From Acanthaster planci (taxonomy: Eukaryota > Echinodermata > Asteroidea > Valvatida > Acanthasteridae), in NCBI RefSeq assembly GCF_001949145.1, contig NW_019091425.1, forward strand, positions 96,575 through 158,574: DNA of 62,000 bases, written 5' to 3'. The translations under genes and the position numbers were made by a program. Positions 1 to 30,319 of the stretch are shown one piece after another (position 1 is the stretch's first letter; each line of letters opens with the position of its first letter). The notes beneath the pieces were generated by a model. The model made no database searches, was not told where the DNA came from, and saw only the letters and a list, made by a program, of their open reading frames with translations.

Positions 1-168
1 ATCAAGATGCTATACATATTGCATGCTTTTAAAATTGGTGTTCCCATTCAGGCAGCCCAAATACCAGCACTGTTCAGTCAACTCAGTGGCTGTTCTGAAC
101 TTCACTTTGAATAAGTTTGCCCCCGGAACAGAGATTGTATTGACAAATAGGAAAAACTACTGACATAG

Positions 169-242
169 GGCTGGATAGCTCAGTTGGTAAAGCACTGGTA
201 CGGTGTTCCAGAGGTTGCAGGTTTAAAATCCTGCTCCAGTCA
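169..242 (+). repeat. tRNA-like sequence (tRNA-derived element or pseudogene)
   Basis: The sequence folds approximately as a tRNA: a seven-pair acceptor stem (GGCTGGA with TCCAGTC, one G-U), an A box TAGCTCAGTTGG, an anticodon arm with CTGG/CCAG, a T arm GCAGG/CCTGC around a degenerate B box, and a discriminator A. The T loop has eight bases, position 33 is C rather than T, and the D stem has a mismatch, so a functional tRNA is unlikely. It is probably a SINE head or an old tRNA copy. Confidence 0.5.
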
Positions 243-1246
243 ATTTCTTTATTCATCTTTTTGTAAGTTTTTCCTGGGACAAAATTCTACGTGCATTTTG
301 TATTTTCCAAGTTGTACATCCACATTGCCAGAGCATTAGAAAAAAATGTTTCACTTAAAGTTATCACAAAACTGCAAGTTGCAAATTGTTGGCTCAGTGC
401 TGAAAGGTCATTACTGCAAAAATGTAATTTTTAAAAACACTCTAAGGGCCCTACTCTGTGCACGAAAAAACTATTTGATTTAAACCGTTTTTTATTTTTT
501 AGTCATAAAACTATTTTTTGCAGCAACATGCTTAAATTTTAACCAATTCTGTGTCCCAAATTAAAAACAATGTTTTTCACTAAACACCTTTTAGTGCATT
601 CTAAGGACCTTTTAGCACTGACATGAAATTTGTTTCATTTGAAAATATTACCTTGCAAAACTGCTTTGTGTGTATTTGAAACAATCACTATTTATTGCTA
701 TTACCAGTTACTTTCTATTTGCAAGTGAAATAAATACTCATTTACTTAGACGAGCAGAACAACTTGTTTGTACATGTATATCTATTTGTAAAACTGTAGT
801 ACTTTGCCACTTAACCCTTCTCCTAATCTGGACCACTTTACACTGCCAGAGTTTAAGGTACATCTGTTTCCATCTTTAGATTTTACTACATTACAATCTC
901 ATCCATCATGGAAGCCCTGCCAGTCTTAAACATCTTTCAAGCTCCTTTTATAAAGTTCCCTCTTTGAGCCTTTTAGTCTCATTCTTATAAGGGCTACAAT
1001 AAACCCAATAGCAATATGAAACATTAAGAAGCTATGTCCTCCAACCCCATGGGATCCTCAGAGCTCCAATACTGGTAGTCTCAAGCCCTCAGCCATCCAC
1101 TCTACCCTTCCTATCAGCTCTCAGACTTCCAGCCCCTAGGACTTCCACCTTTGCCCATCTCCAGTACACAGTTTGACTGAAAAATATTCTAAGTCCAAAC
1201 AATGGAAGGTTTAACATTTAGAAACGAGCACATCTTTTCAAGAAAG

Positions 1247-1320
1247 TGCCATGGCATAGCGGTTAAGGACACTAACTGCTATGCACAAGGACCTGGGTTC
1301 AATTCCAGGTGGGCATGCAC
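1247..1320 (+). repeat. tRNA-like element, plus strand
   Basis: Carries an A-box-like CATAGCGGTTAAGG and B-box-like GGGTTCAATTCC with a CCTGG/CCAGG T stem, followed 20 bases later by a 27-base A run (1343-1369). This is the structure of a tRNA-derived SINE head with a poly(A) tail. Acceptor pairing is poor. Confidence 0.45.
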
Positions 1321-1342
1321 AATTTTATTAAAAAACTTAGTT

Positions 1343-1369
1343 AAAAAAAAAAAAAAAAAAAAAAAAAAA
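1343..1369. repeat. Poly(A) tract between two tRNA-like heads
   Basis: An uninterrupted run of about 27 A. It serves as the tail of the plus-strand tRNA-like element and borders the inverted one. Confidence 0.85.
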
Positions 1370-1377
1370 CCTCCTTT

Positions 1378-1452
1378 TCCAGGGACCCCAGGTTTTGAAC
1401 CGGGGTCCCCTGGCCTGGTGGCAAGCAAGCTAACCACTAGGCCATAGGCTTC
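1378..1452 (-). repeat. tRNA-like element, minus strand, facing the previous one
   Basis: On the minus strand it reads as a tRNA-like head with A box TGGCCTAGTGGTTAGC and B box CGGTTCAAAACC inside a strong GACCCC/GGGGTC T stem. It lies immediately beyond the A run of the plus-strand element, so the two tRNA-like heads converge on one poly(A)/poly(T) tract. Confidence 0.5.
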
Positions 1453-2336
1453 TTGATAGATAAAATTTCGGAACTTATATTTAAAGGTTAGGATTGCGCA
1501 ATTTCAAAAAGGTCAAAGGGCATAGACATTTGCATATATTTAAATAACAGAAATTTCAATATCAAAAGGTGGAGAATACACAAAATATTCAGACTTTTCA
1601 AGTATTTTAAGTCAAACATGTATTTGCAAACCTTTCCATATTTATACTTCCAAATGTTCAGTTTTATATCATGTACGGCATCACTAAAAATTCCACTGTG
1701 TCGGCTGAAACGTGAACACTACTTGGAGAAAGATTCTGCTACGATTGAAACTTCAGGTCCTCTGAACTTTTCATTTTAGAGAATACCTGTATTTCACAAT
1801 TTTCGGTATCTTGCTCTAAAATGTTAAAATTTGTCAGCTTTTCTGTATGAGTGGGGGCGCTGCTGCTTTGATGTAAATCAGGGAATTCAGGCAGCGTTCA
1901 GTTATTTTTTCCCTCTTTCCATTACCGTTGTGTGATTGAGGGCAGTATTCAGTTCTTTTTTCCCTTTAATTTTTCCATTACCATTGTGTGATGTAGTAGG
2001 GCTTCATGCAATGGAAATAGCGCCCTCTATGCTTGGTCAGCAGAGCCTCTGATGCAGCAAACACAGTGGAAATTCCTCCAGCCAGGGTGCTAAGAGAAAC
2101 CAATCAATGTCATCAAGTTCTGTCAATTTTATTTCACTGTTAACCCTGAAGTTGCCGGGTTATTTTGTACCATCTCACAGCCAATATCTTGGCCGTCTCA
2201 AGCCTAATTTTATTCAACACTTGGCATGCATGTAAAACACTCCTTATCAATACAGATGTGAAGTTTCAAATCAATCTGACATACAACTTATAGTTGATAC
2301 GGTCATTTGAAGTTGAAGGTTACAAGCATACTAGTC

Positions 2337-3184
2337 CCAGACTGGGGGCCAGTCTACTGGACTCCCTCTGTATCCTCGGCTCCACAGTGGTCCATTCAAG
2401 AAGTGGAGACTCAGCAAAGACGCCTTATGAAACCCCTTTTGTGTGTATGGATCACTCACTCCATCAATACTCTGATGTATTACTTTGGGCGATTTCCAAT
2501 TTGTTGAAGTTTGTGAAAGTTTGGTTTCGATTTGGGCAATTCATTTACTACGGTGATTGGCTCCCAATCACTGACCGATGCCAAACACAGTCGCGAGCTG
2601 TTTGGTCTGGGAACCAAACAGCATTATTACATAGATCCCCAGAGCATGGCACCGCCAAAGAACGTTGATGAATGATGAACCGAAATGCATACGATGGGGG
2701 ATCAAGTGTGAATGCATTGTCAGACATAGCGTGGCATATGTGGAATGCACACCCTTCCCTCATCCAATCCCAATCCCGTACGATGATGACGAGCACCCAT
2801 GAAAGTAACCAACGGCTGTTACTTGACATGTTCATTACATTCACGCTTACATGTACAAATTACGAGTGATACACAGTCGCTGATAAGACAGCAGTTTGGA
2901 TCACCGTCTCAACGCTGTTTGGTTCCCAGACCAAACAGCCCCTGACTCTAATTGGCATCGGTCAGCGATTGCGAGTTAACCACTGTAGTAAATGAATGGC
3001 CCAAATTGAAACCAAAATTTCACAAACTTCTACAAATAATACATCATAGTATTGAAGGAGTGAGTGATCCATACACACAAAAGGGGTTTCATAGAAGGCG
3101 CTTTCGCCGAGTCTCAACTTTTTGAATGGACCGCTGTGAGGCCTCGGATACGGAGGGAGTCCAGCAGACTGGCCCCCAGTCTGA
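2337..3184. mobile_element. Foldback (long-inverted-repeat) transposable element, non-autonomous
   Basis: The left arm 2337-2622 and right arm 2914-3184 are inverted copies at roughly 85-90 % identity by eye. The outer ends read CAGACTGGGGGCCAGTCT, and the inner ends are a 26-bp hairpin GCTGTTTGGT...ACCAAACAGC that itself appears inverted at 2597-2622 and 2914-2939. The middle about 290 bp is unpaired. Flanks carry a 16-bp imperfect direct repeat (2318-2333 and 3185-3200, GG[T/C]TACAAGCATAC[T/C]AG) that looks like a target-site duplication. No transposase frame is inside. Confidence 0.8.
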
Positions 3185-3239
3185 GGCTACAAGCATACCA
3201 GCCACCGTGTGCACTCAGCTAGCACAGCAGTTGAAAGTG

Positions 3240-3470
3240 CGGGTACATTTTTTTGGTTGACCTGTTTCGGGAAAGTGGGTGCTGCATGAGAACAGTATGT
3301 GTGATTCAAATCCAGCTGCTGGCAGTATGTAATGGCCCTTGGCAAGCCACGTCACCCCTGCTTGCGTCTCTCCACCCAGGAGTATAAATGGGTACCAGCA
3401 TTAGCTGGGAAGCAACCTGCGATGAACTGGCATTCCATCGGGGGGGGGAATATTCTCAGTCGTTTCATGC
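3240..3470 (+). repeat. Probable SINE-type dispersed repeat
   Basis: Contains a B-box-like GTGATTCAAATCC followed by the phrases CTTGGCAAGCCACGTCACCC, CTCTCCACCCAGGAGTATAA and GGGTACCAGC. These resemble the body of tRNA-derived SINEs I recall from marine invertebrate genomes. The family name is not known to me. Confidence 0.4.
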
Positions 3471-4871
3471 CAAGGAAACCGCAATAAACACCGGCCTGAT
3501 GAGCCAAATTGGCTTGGACCAGACTTGCTTTTTGGGGGGGCTTTTTTTTTCAGGAGAAAGGGGACGAGAAAGATACATGTATGTGCAATTTTCACAGAAT
3601 TGGTGTCAAAAAGACCACAAAAGAGCTACTGAAAAACTCCTGAAGGCTCGACTACTGTACTGTGGCGATATCAGAGAAAATTTTGAGGAGGCAGATTCTA
3701 TCTACTCTTTGTTCTTTTAGGGTCAAATGAACACACAAAATGGTGATTGTTTACATGTCAAACCTCAAAGTGATTTGGTTCAGGTAATATCTTAGGACCC
3801 CTATTAGCTTGAGTGTCTGTATTTAAATCTTCAATATTGCCTTGACGTTACTTTGTGCATGTATCTGTGACATCAATGTATGGCTTCAACATCATCTTCA
3901 ATACTTAAAAAGACAACTTAAAGTCACTGCAGAAGACATTCTTCTGGATGGACAGTACGTTTCTTAAACTCTCACTACCAACTCTGATTCTATCCACTTG
4001 CCAACAAGGGTCCTAACAGTAAAGAAAAAGTTAACTGGACTAGAGAAATAGAAAGGCCTCATCTCTGTCAATTAATAGGAATGATTCCAAAGCCAGTCTC
4101 AACATGACCAGTTTGTTTGGCTGCTGTTGATTGCCCAATGCATCAAAACGTTTTTTGGTTAACTTACTGCGACTTTCCTGTACAATTACAAATCCAATGG
4201 GAACACACGGTAAACTACGTCCCTGTTAACTTACCACAATCGCGATGTAAAACTAACTGGCCAAAAAGGGTTGCAGAAGATTTCTGTGCAGCCACGGTAA
4301 GTTAGCAGGGTGCAAAAACTCCAATGTGAACAGTTCCCATACAATGTAGACTTGCAGACAAACCAGACTACTGCTTACACTGAGAAAATGGCTGTATGGT
4401 TCCCAACTCCAGCACCATGCGTACAGTACAGCAGCATGCCGCACACAGTGAAACGTGCCCGGATAAAGCTATACACACATTGTGTACAAGGCTTTTCCAG
4501 TACGAGTTTGTCATCGTTGTGGCAGATTTGGCCGAATTTGTCTGATTTTATCTTTGTTTTTGTCAGAGTTTGCCGATTTCATCAGGATTTGTACAGTGCA
4601 GGCTTATTAGGCCTAACAGCTGGTCTTATTAGGCCTAACACAGCGAATAAACATTCCGCGGTAACGGTTAAACAAAGTCCACGTGGGAATGCACAGTAGA
4701 TTGACATGAAGGAATGTCACGGTAAGCTTCCGCACACCCGCAGAAGAAAAAGTCCAATGTGAACGCAGCTATAATGCATTAGACTTTTACATCTGCTGGA
4801 GTATGCTGCATCTGGCAGGGTTAGGGTCAAGGTCAGTATTTGCAAAGTGATACATGCAGTTTTCACCAGTT

Positions 4872-4991
4872 TTAAACTCCTCTTTTACAGGCTGTAGACT
4901 GCTGGCCCTCTTTGATTCCACAATCTGACCATCTTGCTTGGACCTTCATCAATGTTCCAAGAGCAGACACTATGACAATAAGGGGCTTGAT
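4872..4991 (-). pseudogene. Possible relic of a non-LTR reverse transcriptase C-terminus
   Basis: A 39-codon frame begins IKPLIVIVSALGTLMKVQ. The block PIVIGALGT(V/I)xK is common near the C-terminus of reverse-transcriptase ORFs in several animal LINE families, and this reads as a decayed version. No flanking RT domain is intact. It is preceded by TTTCACAG, so an unrelated exon is the alternative. Confidence 0.3.
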
Positions 4992-7900
4992 CTGTGAAAT
5001 TAAAATAATCATAATATGATTTAACTAATTCACCCATTTATAATAAAAAAATTTCGTTTTACAAGTCCAATATTCATTTTCATGTAGTTATTTTCAAGGA
5101 GCTGCAAAAAAACTGTTCAAAGATTCAAAATTGTGGCTTCCATCAGTAAATTTTGGGGGAAATTATACCCAAGACATGTTTACCATCGGTTATGTTCTCA
5201 GCCGGAAAATATTTGTCATCATGTCCACAAAGTTTATAATATCCGGCACTGTGCAGTCTCTTTAGTTTTTAATTTACTTCTCTAAGTCAACAGAAATTGA
5301 CACAGAACCGTACATTTTGTTAATGGCTGCACCAAGTGGCAACTTCAACTTTATTTTAAATAAGGAAAGATTTTCAGCTCAAGGAGATACATTATTCAAT
5401 TTATGCCTAATCTTCCTGATCCTATAGGGGAGGGGAAAGGTTATCTCCACCCTCCCACACACAGTGACATAACGCTTTCAACCCCACACAGCCCCCCTCC
5501 CCGTTCAAACATTTCCTTTTTTTCCCCTTTCATGGGTGGAGGGTGAAGCCACCACAGCTGCCTAACTGCAATTAAATCAGAAGGGTCAGCAGGTATCAAT
5601 TACATGTACGTGTACATGAGCATGATGTCATATTCAGACTTACATGTCCCCATCGTCCAGTCATCTCTTACCTGATTGCCAGCTGCCAGGTGTGTATGCA
5701 GGTGTTGGGTCTAACATCAAAGTGTGCCAATGCAGTGCAGGTGTATAGGGTGCATTTGATTACAAGGCAGACCTGCAAAAATAGCAAGCTATCACAATAT
5801 GAGAAACTCAAACTAACTGAAGAATCTTCAACGGCAAAACTGCACGAAACTGAATCAATGAGGACTGACAATTCAATTCTACATGTATCAAAACCCAAAA
5901 AACTGATCAACCCATTAAAAAAAGACCAAACTGAACAAATTGAATAGGACTTGAAAACCATGAACTAAAGTTTACCCAAAAAAGAGCGGGGGGGGAGGAC
6001 TGTGGAACCACAGATTAGCCAAAACTTTATACTTCTCCACTGCCATACTCAATGTACATGTAGGCGGGCCAGCACACAGAGTGTGTCCGGTCTTGAACTT
6101 CAAATGACCATACAACAAAACAGTACATATATGTTGGCTTGAGCGCACCTAATTTTTACAAAATGAAGCATGGGATGGCTGAGTCACAGTGCCAGCTGTG
6201 ACAAGGCACATGGTCCAAAATAACTCGGCCTTTTTAGCATTCGCCAGCACAGTGTATCAAACAGAACTTATAAGCACTCTGACTTCAATCACTGATTCTA
6301 GCAGACGGGACTCAAACAGAAAACCACACTCCAGTTATGTGGAACAATACATGACATGTACGTTGACTTGTCTCTTATATCTGCTTCACTGAGTATCATG
6401 GCCACACTACACGTACATGGCCATATTAAATGCAAGGAATTTGCATAAGTTTAAGACCACTTGGAATTGTATTGGTATTTCTGTCACTGGGCCTGCATTA
6501 CATTGTCTAATTGAATGGTGCATAACATCACTGTACAATGTAGTAGTGCTATCTGTATACCCATTTGGATGAGATTTTTGCAAAGGCAGGTCTTGTATGA
6601 TATTTTGTCTGTAGGTTAAAAAAAAGTAATCAGAAAAAAAGTCTAAGTAATCAGAAAAAAGGAGGGCACACCAAACACTAGACTGTTAACATTTCAAATC
6701 ATGGGAAATGTAGTCAAAGTGCTGTTTAACCAAGATACGAAGGTTACACACTGAAAATAAACAGAAATTGCCATTATTGGTTGGAGTTTGGTTTTTCTTC
6801 AGGTTGATACATTTTGTTTGAGTGGTCCTAAACTTCTGCAATGACTGCACTGGTATACTACATACTCTCACAGGCATGAAAGCCTAAGGGGAGCTACTCT
6901 TATGTTAAAAATAGATCAATTCAAACACATGACAGATGCTAGTTGAACACACCTAATGTGGTGTGCAGTATTAACGTTCTCAGAGATCACCACAACTGCT
7001 GGTGTCTGGAGTTGTACATGTTCACTGCCAGTGAAGATCTCGAGCAAATCACAGTTGTAACAAAATTATGGTATTGAGATGACAAATAATTCACCAGCAG
7101 GCATGACGGTCAGGAATTCGCCATTTGGGCAAATTGAACATGATAAACTGCTGGGTGAATTAATCAAAAAGTCAGTTGAGAAATACCTGTATGTAGCTGA
7201 TACCCTTCACGGCCAGGGAGCTTTTTCCCAATGTTTAAACCTTCCTCCACTTGTTTCTAGTTTAGGAGTAGGGCCACATATACGGAGGTATCGTCCACTA
7301 GCCTGGCCATAATGAAGTTGAGTCTGTAACGTGCCACTCTTTGATGTTTCCTTGACTTTCCCCATGCATCACTGCCAAACCTCTTCGCTGAAAAACACGG
7401 AATTCATTCAGTTACAATAAATAATGACATTATAACCTTTAAAATACATGCTACTGATCACCTCTGTGAACAATTTTGATGTCATGAAACTTAAAAACCC
7501 AAAATTCAAAAACGACAGCATCCAAAAATTGGCACAAATTCAGTTGACTGAAAATCCAACATCCCACATAGGAAGTTCTTCAAAGTTGATAAATTTGGGT
7601 ATTACCCCTAAATATACATACATGTACACACTTATTTTCAGGAAAGTAGGCATAACGTTAGTAGTTACTTTCTTCACTGTGGGTACATTTTCAGAGTCTA
7701 GAAATACACGAACTTTAATACAGGTATGCTGAAGTGTCGAAACTAGCTTGGAAGATTTTTATTCATGCTGCAGGCATGTGCCTGCCTTCCAGAGTTGACG
7801 AGACTGAGTTGACTTGGGACCAAGTTGACCTAAGACAGAATTGACTAGGAGCAAGGTGATTCCAGACCAAGAACATTAGCGACTTCACAATATGCAGTGT

Positions 7901-8639
7901 ATTTTGCCATGTTTTGCTGGATCATATCCGAATCTTTAAAAAGGCAATTCGTAGAGTCTAAGTTGCTCAGACTATTATTAACTGATCTACATTATCGTGA
8001 TGCAGTCGCATCAAATATCATTTCAAAAATTCAAATATGCACCGCATGCCAAAGTGAAGTTAGGCTAGCACTCAGAAACATTTAATTTTGACCTTGTGCT
8101 TATCATGGGGGATGGTCTAGTATTACAGCTGCAGATGAGCACATCATCACACCCAACGACTTGCTGGGAGGGATAAACAATTTGAAAGATGTGTGCAAAA
8201 TCTAAGTGAGTATATAGGCCTACTAAAGTTACTCACGTCATTTTCAAATGGACCATGTACATGTACTAGAGGCATGCGTAGTGTTGATCCTAGTCCTAGG
8301 ATTGGTCTCAACAAGGTCTTTTCCTTTCTCCATGGTCTCAAGGATTAGGCCTATGAATTTTATTCCTGTAAAGTATACATGTATGTGTGGAATAATAAAA
8401 GCAAAATTTCCTGTTACATGTATGTAAAGGTCTTACCTGCCATATAATTGGAATTCTATGAGGCCGAGGAGGAGAGCCTCAACATGTATTATTGTCCCTA
8501 GTAATACAGTTTGCACCACCCTTTGAAGAAATGGTAGCTTCCTCCATTCATAAAAATGCACATTGAGCCCAGCCCTACAGGTATCCAGTTCGTAAGAGAC
8601 TTCATCCCCAAGGCGAACGCGCCATGATTTTCAACTACC

Positions 8640-9530
8640 GATCAAGGATGGATTGGGAGTGAGAGTCCGTGCCACACTAGTGCGGCTATGGCCTGAGCTG
8701 ACAGTGTCCCAACGGACGACTTGTCTCTCCCTTCTACGGACGGTCAGGTTGTCTCAACGGTCAAGTTGCCCAAAGTCGAGTTAGCAAAGGGTCGAGTAGT
8801 CCGGACCCCATTCCGATGGCATCATGACAACACTAGCAATTAGCATGACTAGCGAGTAGGCCTAGAGATCCACATTTAGCCTAGCCTAGGTCTATTTTTT
8901 TTAACAACTCACCAGCTCCCGATGTGCTTCCTAAAACGGCTGGACTCGCCGGTGGGGAAGCGAGAGTTGTCCTGGCGTAACTGGATGACCGCGCTATGGC
9001 TGATACACCTGTTAGACAGCACTAGCCGGCCTCTGCTCTGTGCCGCGTTGAACCACGGAAACGACCAAAACTTTGGACGCATGAGCGCCGCCATGTTGAA
9101 ACTCTGCTGCCCCAAGCTAGACTCGACTCGCAGTCACCGACCGGTCGGTACGGTGACCGCGACCGGTCGATCACAGATATCGGAGTTGTACATGTCAGTG
9201 TGGGAAATCCCATTGTTGCCCGGGGAAAATACCGGCCTCGGCTTTTGCTGAGGGACGACCCAAGGCGCGGTCCGACCGAGTCAGCTATGTGTTGTGTCCG
9301 CGGGGCTCTCTAGAAACTTGCAGTACCGTGCGGAAGGAACGAGGAGAATGTTGCGCTGTATCGGAGATCGGCATTTGGGCAAGGCAGCCCGTTTTGCGAT
9401 TCTTCTACCGGCTCACCAGATTCTTCGATACGAACATGATACGAACGGGCATGGACGCGAAGCATAATAAACAAAAATCGCCCCTTTCGTCGTTTCTCCG
9501 TAGCAAGTGGTTGCAAGGTGAAAAATACAA
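8640..9530. promoter_or_regulatory. CpG-rich, promoter-like patch
   Basis: CG dinucleotides are much denser here than in the surrounding DNA, especially 8915-9440, including palindromic ACCGGTCGGT and GACCGGTCGAT words near 9140-9170. A GCCGCCATG word (an inverted ATGGCGGC, YY1-like) is at 9086-9094. It resembles the CpG-rich start region of a housekeeping gene, most likely on the minus strand. Confidence 0.45.
8913..9094 (-). CDS. Candidate first coding exon of an unrecognised gene (mitochondrial-type N-terminus)
   Basis: An ATG in the context AACATGGCGGCG opens a 182-nt frame ending at a good donor (GAGCTG followed by GTGAGT). The 60 residues start MAALMRPKFWSFPWFNAAQS and are rich in Arg, Ser, Ala and Trp with few acids early on, as in mitochondrial presequences. 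It lies in the CpG-rich patch. I could not find a downstream minus-strand exon that joins in frame, and I do not recognise the sequence, so it may also be non-coding. Confidence 0.3.
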
Positions 9531-9539
9531 ACCCATTTA

Positions 9540-11922
9540 AACAACTAGGCCTGTAAACAAATGTTTGGGGGGTTAACTATAATTACTCCGTTTAATTATC
9601 ACGCACTTATCTTTTATTTTGAGGCCAACACCATGCCTGACTCATCATGCTGTCTGCACTCTGCACGGTATACACAGTAAACCCATCAATAAATTACGTC
9701 TTTCTTATGCTACACTTGATTATTTACAAATATAAAAAGGAGAATTTGCCTTGTTTGATTTTAAAAAGATTTTCAGGGAGAGTGCATTTTGGAATCTGCC
9801 TTACTGGCAATCCAACTGCCAAAGATAAACCCAGCTATTAGATAACAGCTATCTCATTATTTGCGAGTGAAACGTATTCCAGTGGTGTGAACTGTTGTTT
9901 TTATGCGACTGTGATTTATTCCTCTTTCTGGACCCGGCAAGGTTGGATTCCATGCTTGCCAGTCAAGCAGATTACAAATGCAAGTGAATACACTGCTTCA
10001 AGTCTCATCAAAACTATTTCATGGTTAACGCCATCTTGGGTTTATTTCAGTAGTCACCTGAACACTTTGAGAGCCTAAAATCGAACACTGTGTGCTGCAC
10101 ACTGCTGAAAAAGGCAGCAGCAATCACCATGCACCGCCAGAACTAGAAACACTGAAAGACAGCTCTAGCAATGACAATGACATTCAAGATGGCAGTATCC
10201 ATGACTAAGTCTGTCAGTCGTCACACGAGGGCCTGTCTACCATTGGTCTTTTCACGATGGCCGTTCCACCATCCAATTGGCATCAATGGGAAGGCTGCCC
10301 ATGTCCAGCATGGCAGAGCTGGGAATGATCTGTTTTTCTTCCCACCAAGATTTTAAAGCATGTTTAAATGCAATGTACAGTATTTTCCTACAGACCAAAA
10401 AGGCCATGATTGTGTCCAGGACTGGATCCAAGAATACTTAGTTGAAAAAAAAATGCTTGTGTTAAGCACATGCTGTGGATTGTTCATGTTGTACAAAATG
10501 GGACATTTGGGTACAGGTTATTATTACACATTTTAAACTTTGGTGACATTTGAGCATTGTAAGCTGCACCTTAAACAGCAAGATCAATTCTGCTTTTCAA
10601 ACTTCTTGAAATGCAGTGATGCACTCATCAACTGTTTCCTTCCTTACACCCTCCCCCAACACTGCCCCTAGGTCTTTTGTCAGGGTTTGGTCTTGCTTCC
10701 CAAGCCCCAAGGTAGGGATTCTAGTCACTCACAATTTTACAGAGGTACAGCATATAGAAAGCTCATCAGTGTGTCCTGGCTATGAATGTTTGAGATTATC
10801 ACTACATTTTTCTACCAGAGTCTGTCAGTTTAGAAGTGGCGATTTCCATATCTTGACCGGGGGCAGGCCAGGGAGTAGGGCATTGGGGGAAATAACTGAT
10901 ACGTGCACAACAAAAGGTTACATGAAGACATCAATAAAAAAAAGCCTGTGTTCCAATCGCATCAAAGAATTCCTGCAGTCACAAGACTGCAAGTCTGTAT
11001 AACCTGTCAGACTGTCAGGATATGAATCAGGACCTAGTTTCTACTCGGTTGGTTGTTGACACGTGAAGGCATACCCAGGCAGACACAGCAAGAATGCACG
11101 AGCCCAATGGTGAGTTTATACATCAAGCCAATGCAAATAAGAAGTCATTTTAATACCTGCAAGCATTTAAAGCCCAACAGTTACAGGTGTGAATACAGGA
11201 AACTTTATGCGATTACAAAACAGAAAAATAGCACCAAATTGCATGTACTACAGACACCAAATCATCAGAAAACAAGCTGACTGAACTCCAAGAGAGAACA
11301 TACCCACTGACCAGAGTATAATTGCCACCTACACAGTTTGAAGCCTTTCAAAGCTATAAAACCTCGACCAGTAGCTTGAATAAAACCAAAACCTGATGAG
11401 CGTGCGAAGACCGATCAAATGCCTGAACCACATGCACAAACTGTTGATCGTATCTGCCATTTAATAAATAACGAATGTTTTGTCTTTTTATGTAGAAATA
11501 AACACGCTACACTTCACAGCAGTGAATGCCTCATTCAGCAACACACAGTCAGCACTTGGGAATGAAAAACTCTGCAAGTCGGTGAGCTTAATTTGTTACA
11601 AATTCTCGCTTCAATGAAAATATAATGGCATCTGAATGAGGTCTTTTTTCAAGCTGGATCTTATCAGTTTGTGGTTGCATAGACTAGTCGGATTTGTTTG
11701 TGTGTGTTTTCTGCTCTGGGCTTTCAAAATAGTAACAAGTCATGGTGAAACCAGAGGATTCAAGGTGGAAGAATGATGAGCCCCAAGGGTCAGAGGTCAA
11801 CAGGTGAGAGGTCATTTACCAGGGAAGGAGCCATAAGCTTAACAAGAAACCGGTGGGAATACTGTTGAATGCTGCAGGGCTGATGGCAAGGCTTTAGGAT
11901 TCAAGGATCAGGGGGTTGGGTG
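9540..11922 (-). other. Region downstream of tankyrase, probably including its 3' UTR
   Basis: No recognisable coding exon. Minus-strand AATAAA hexamers occur far from the tankyrase stop (about 10036-10041, 9916-9921 and 9613-9618), so either the 3' UTR is about 1.9-2.3 kb or a variant hexamer is used nearer the stop. The actual end cannot be placed. Confidence 0.35.

Positions 11923-30319
<18,397 letters not shown>

Larger units (their letters stand above)
1..8600. other. Repeat-rich region without an identified gene
   Basis: Apart from the elements listed separately I see only short chance reading frames and AT-rich sequence. A minus-strand segment of about 101 nt at 5672-5773 is bounded by TTTTTGCAG and GTAAGAG and is open in one frame, so it could be an exon of an unrecognised transcript. 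A duplicated AAGTAATCAGAAAAAA word lies at 6625-6660. Confidence 0.5.

Noticed and set aside
1202-1447. 81-codon frame with a poly-Lys run and FEPGSPGLVASKLTTRP
   Set aside because: It is a translation of two tRNA-like repeats and the A run between them.
3388-3720. 110-codon plus-strand frame
   Set aside because: It begins in a SINE-like repeat and crosses G and T runs. No protein signature.
7260-7390. Minus-strand open frame RFGSDAWGKSRKHQRV...LVDDTSVY after TTTTTCAG
   Set aside because: It looks exon-like, but I could not join it in frame to the candidate exon at 8913-9094, either directly or through the segment ending at 8443, and I do not recognise the peptide.
7780-7870. Repeated GTTGAC/CAAG words, echoed at 8740-8800, as a CRISPR-like or tandem array
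   Set aside because: Spacing and sequence are too irregular; it is a degenerate repeat at most, and CRISPR arrays are not expected in an animal genome.
8443-8498. Minus-strand segment between TACTAG and GTAAGA as a middle exon of the 9094 gene
   Set aside because: With the phase required by the first exon it meets a TGA after five codons.
10616-11002. 128-codon plus-strand frame
   Set aside because: No similarity to known domains. It lies downstream of tankyrase with no splice or promoter support.
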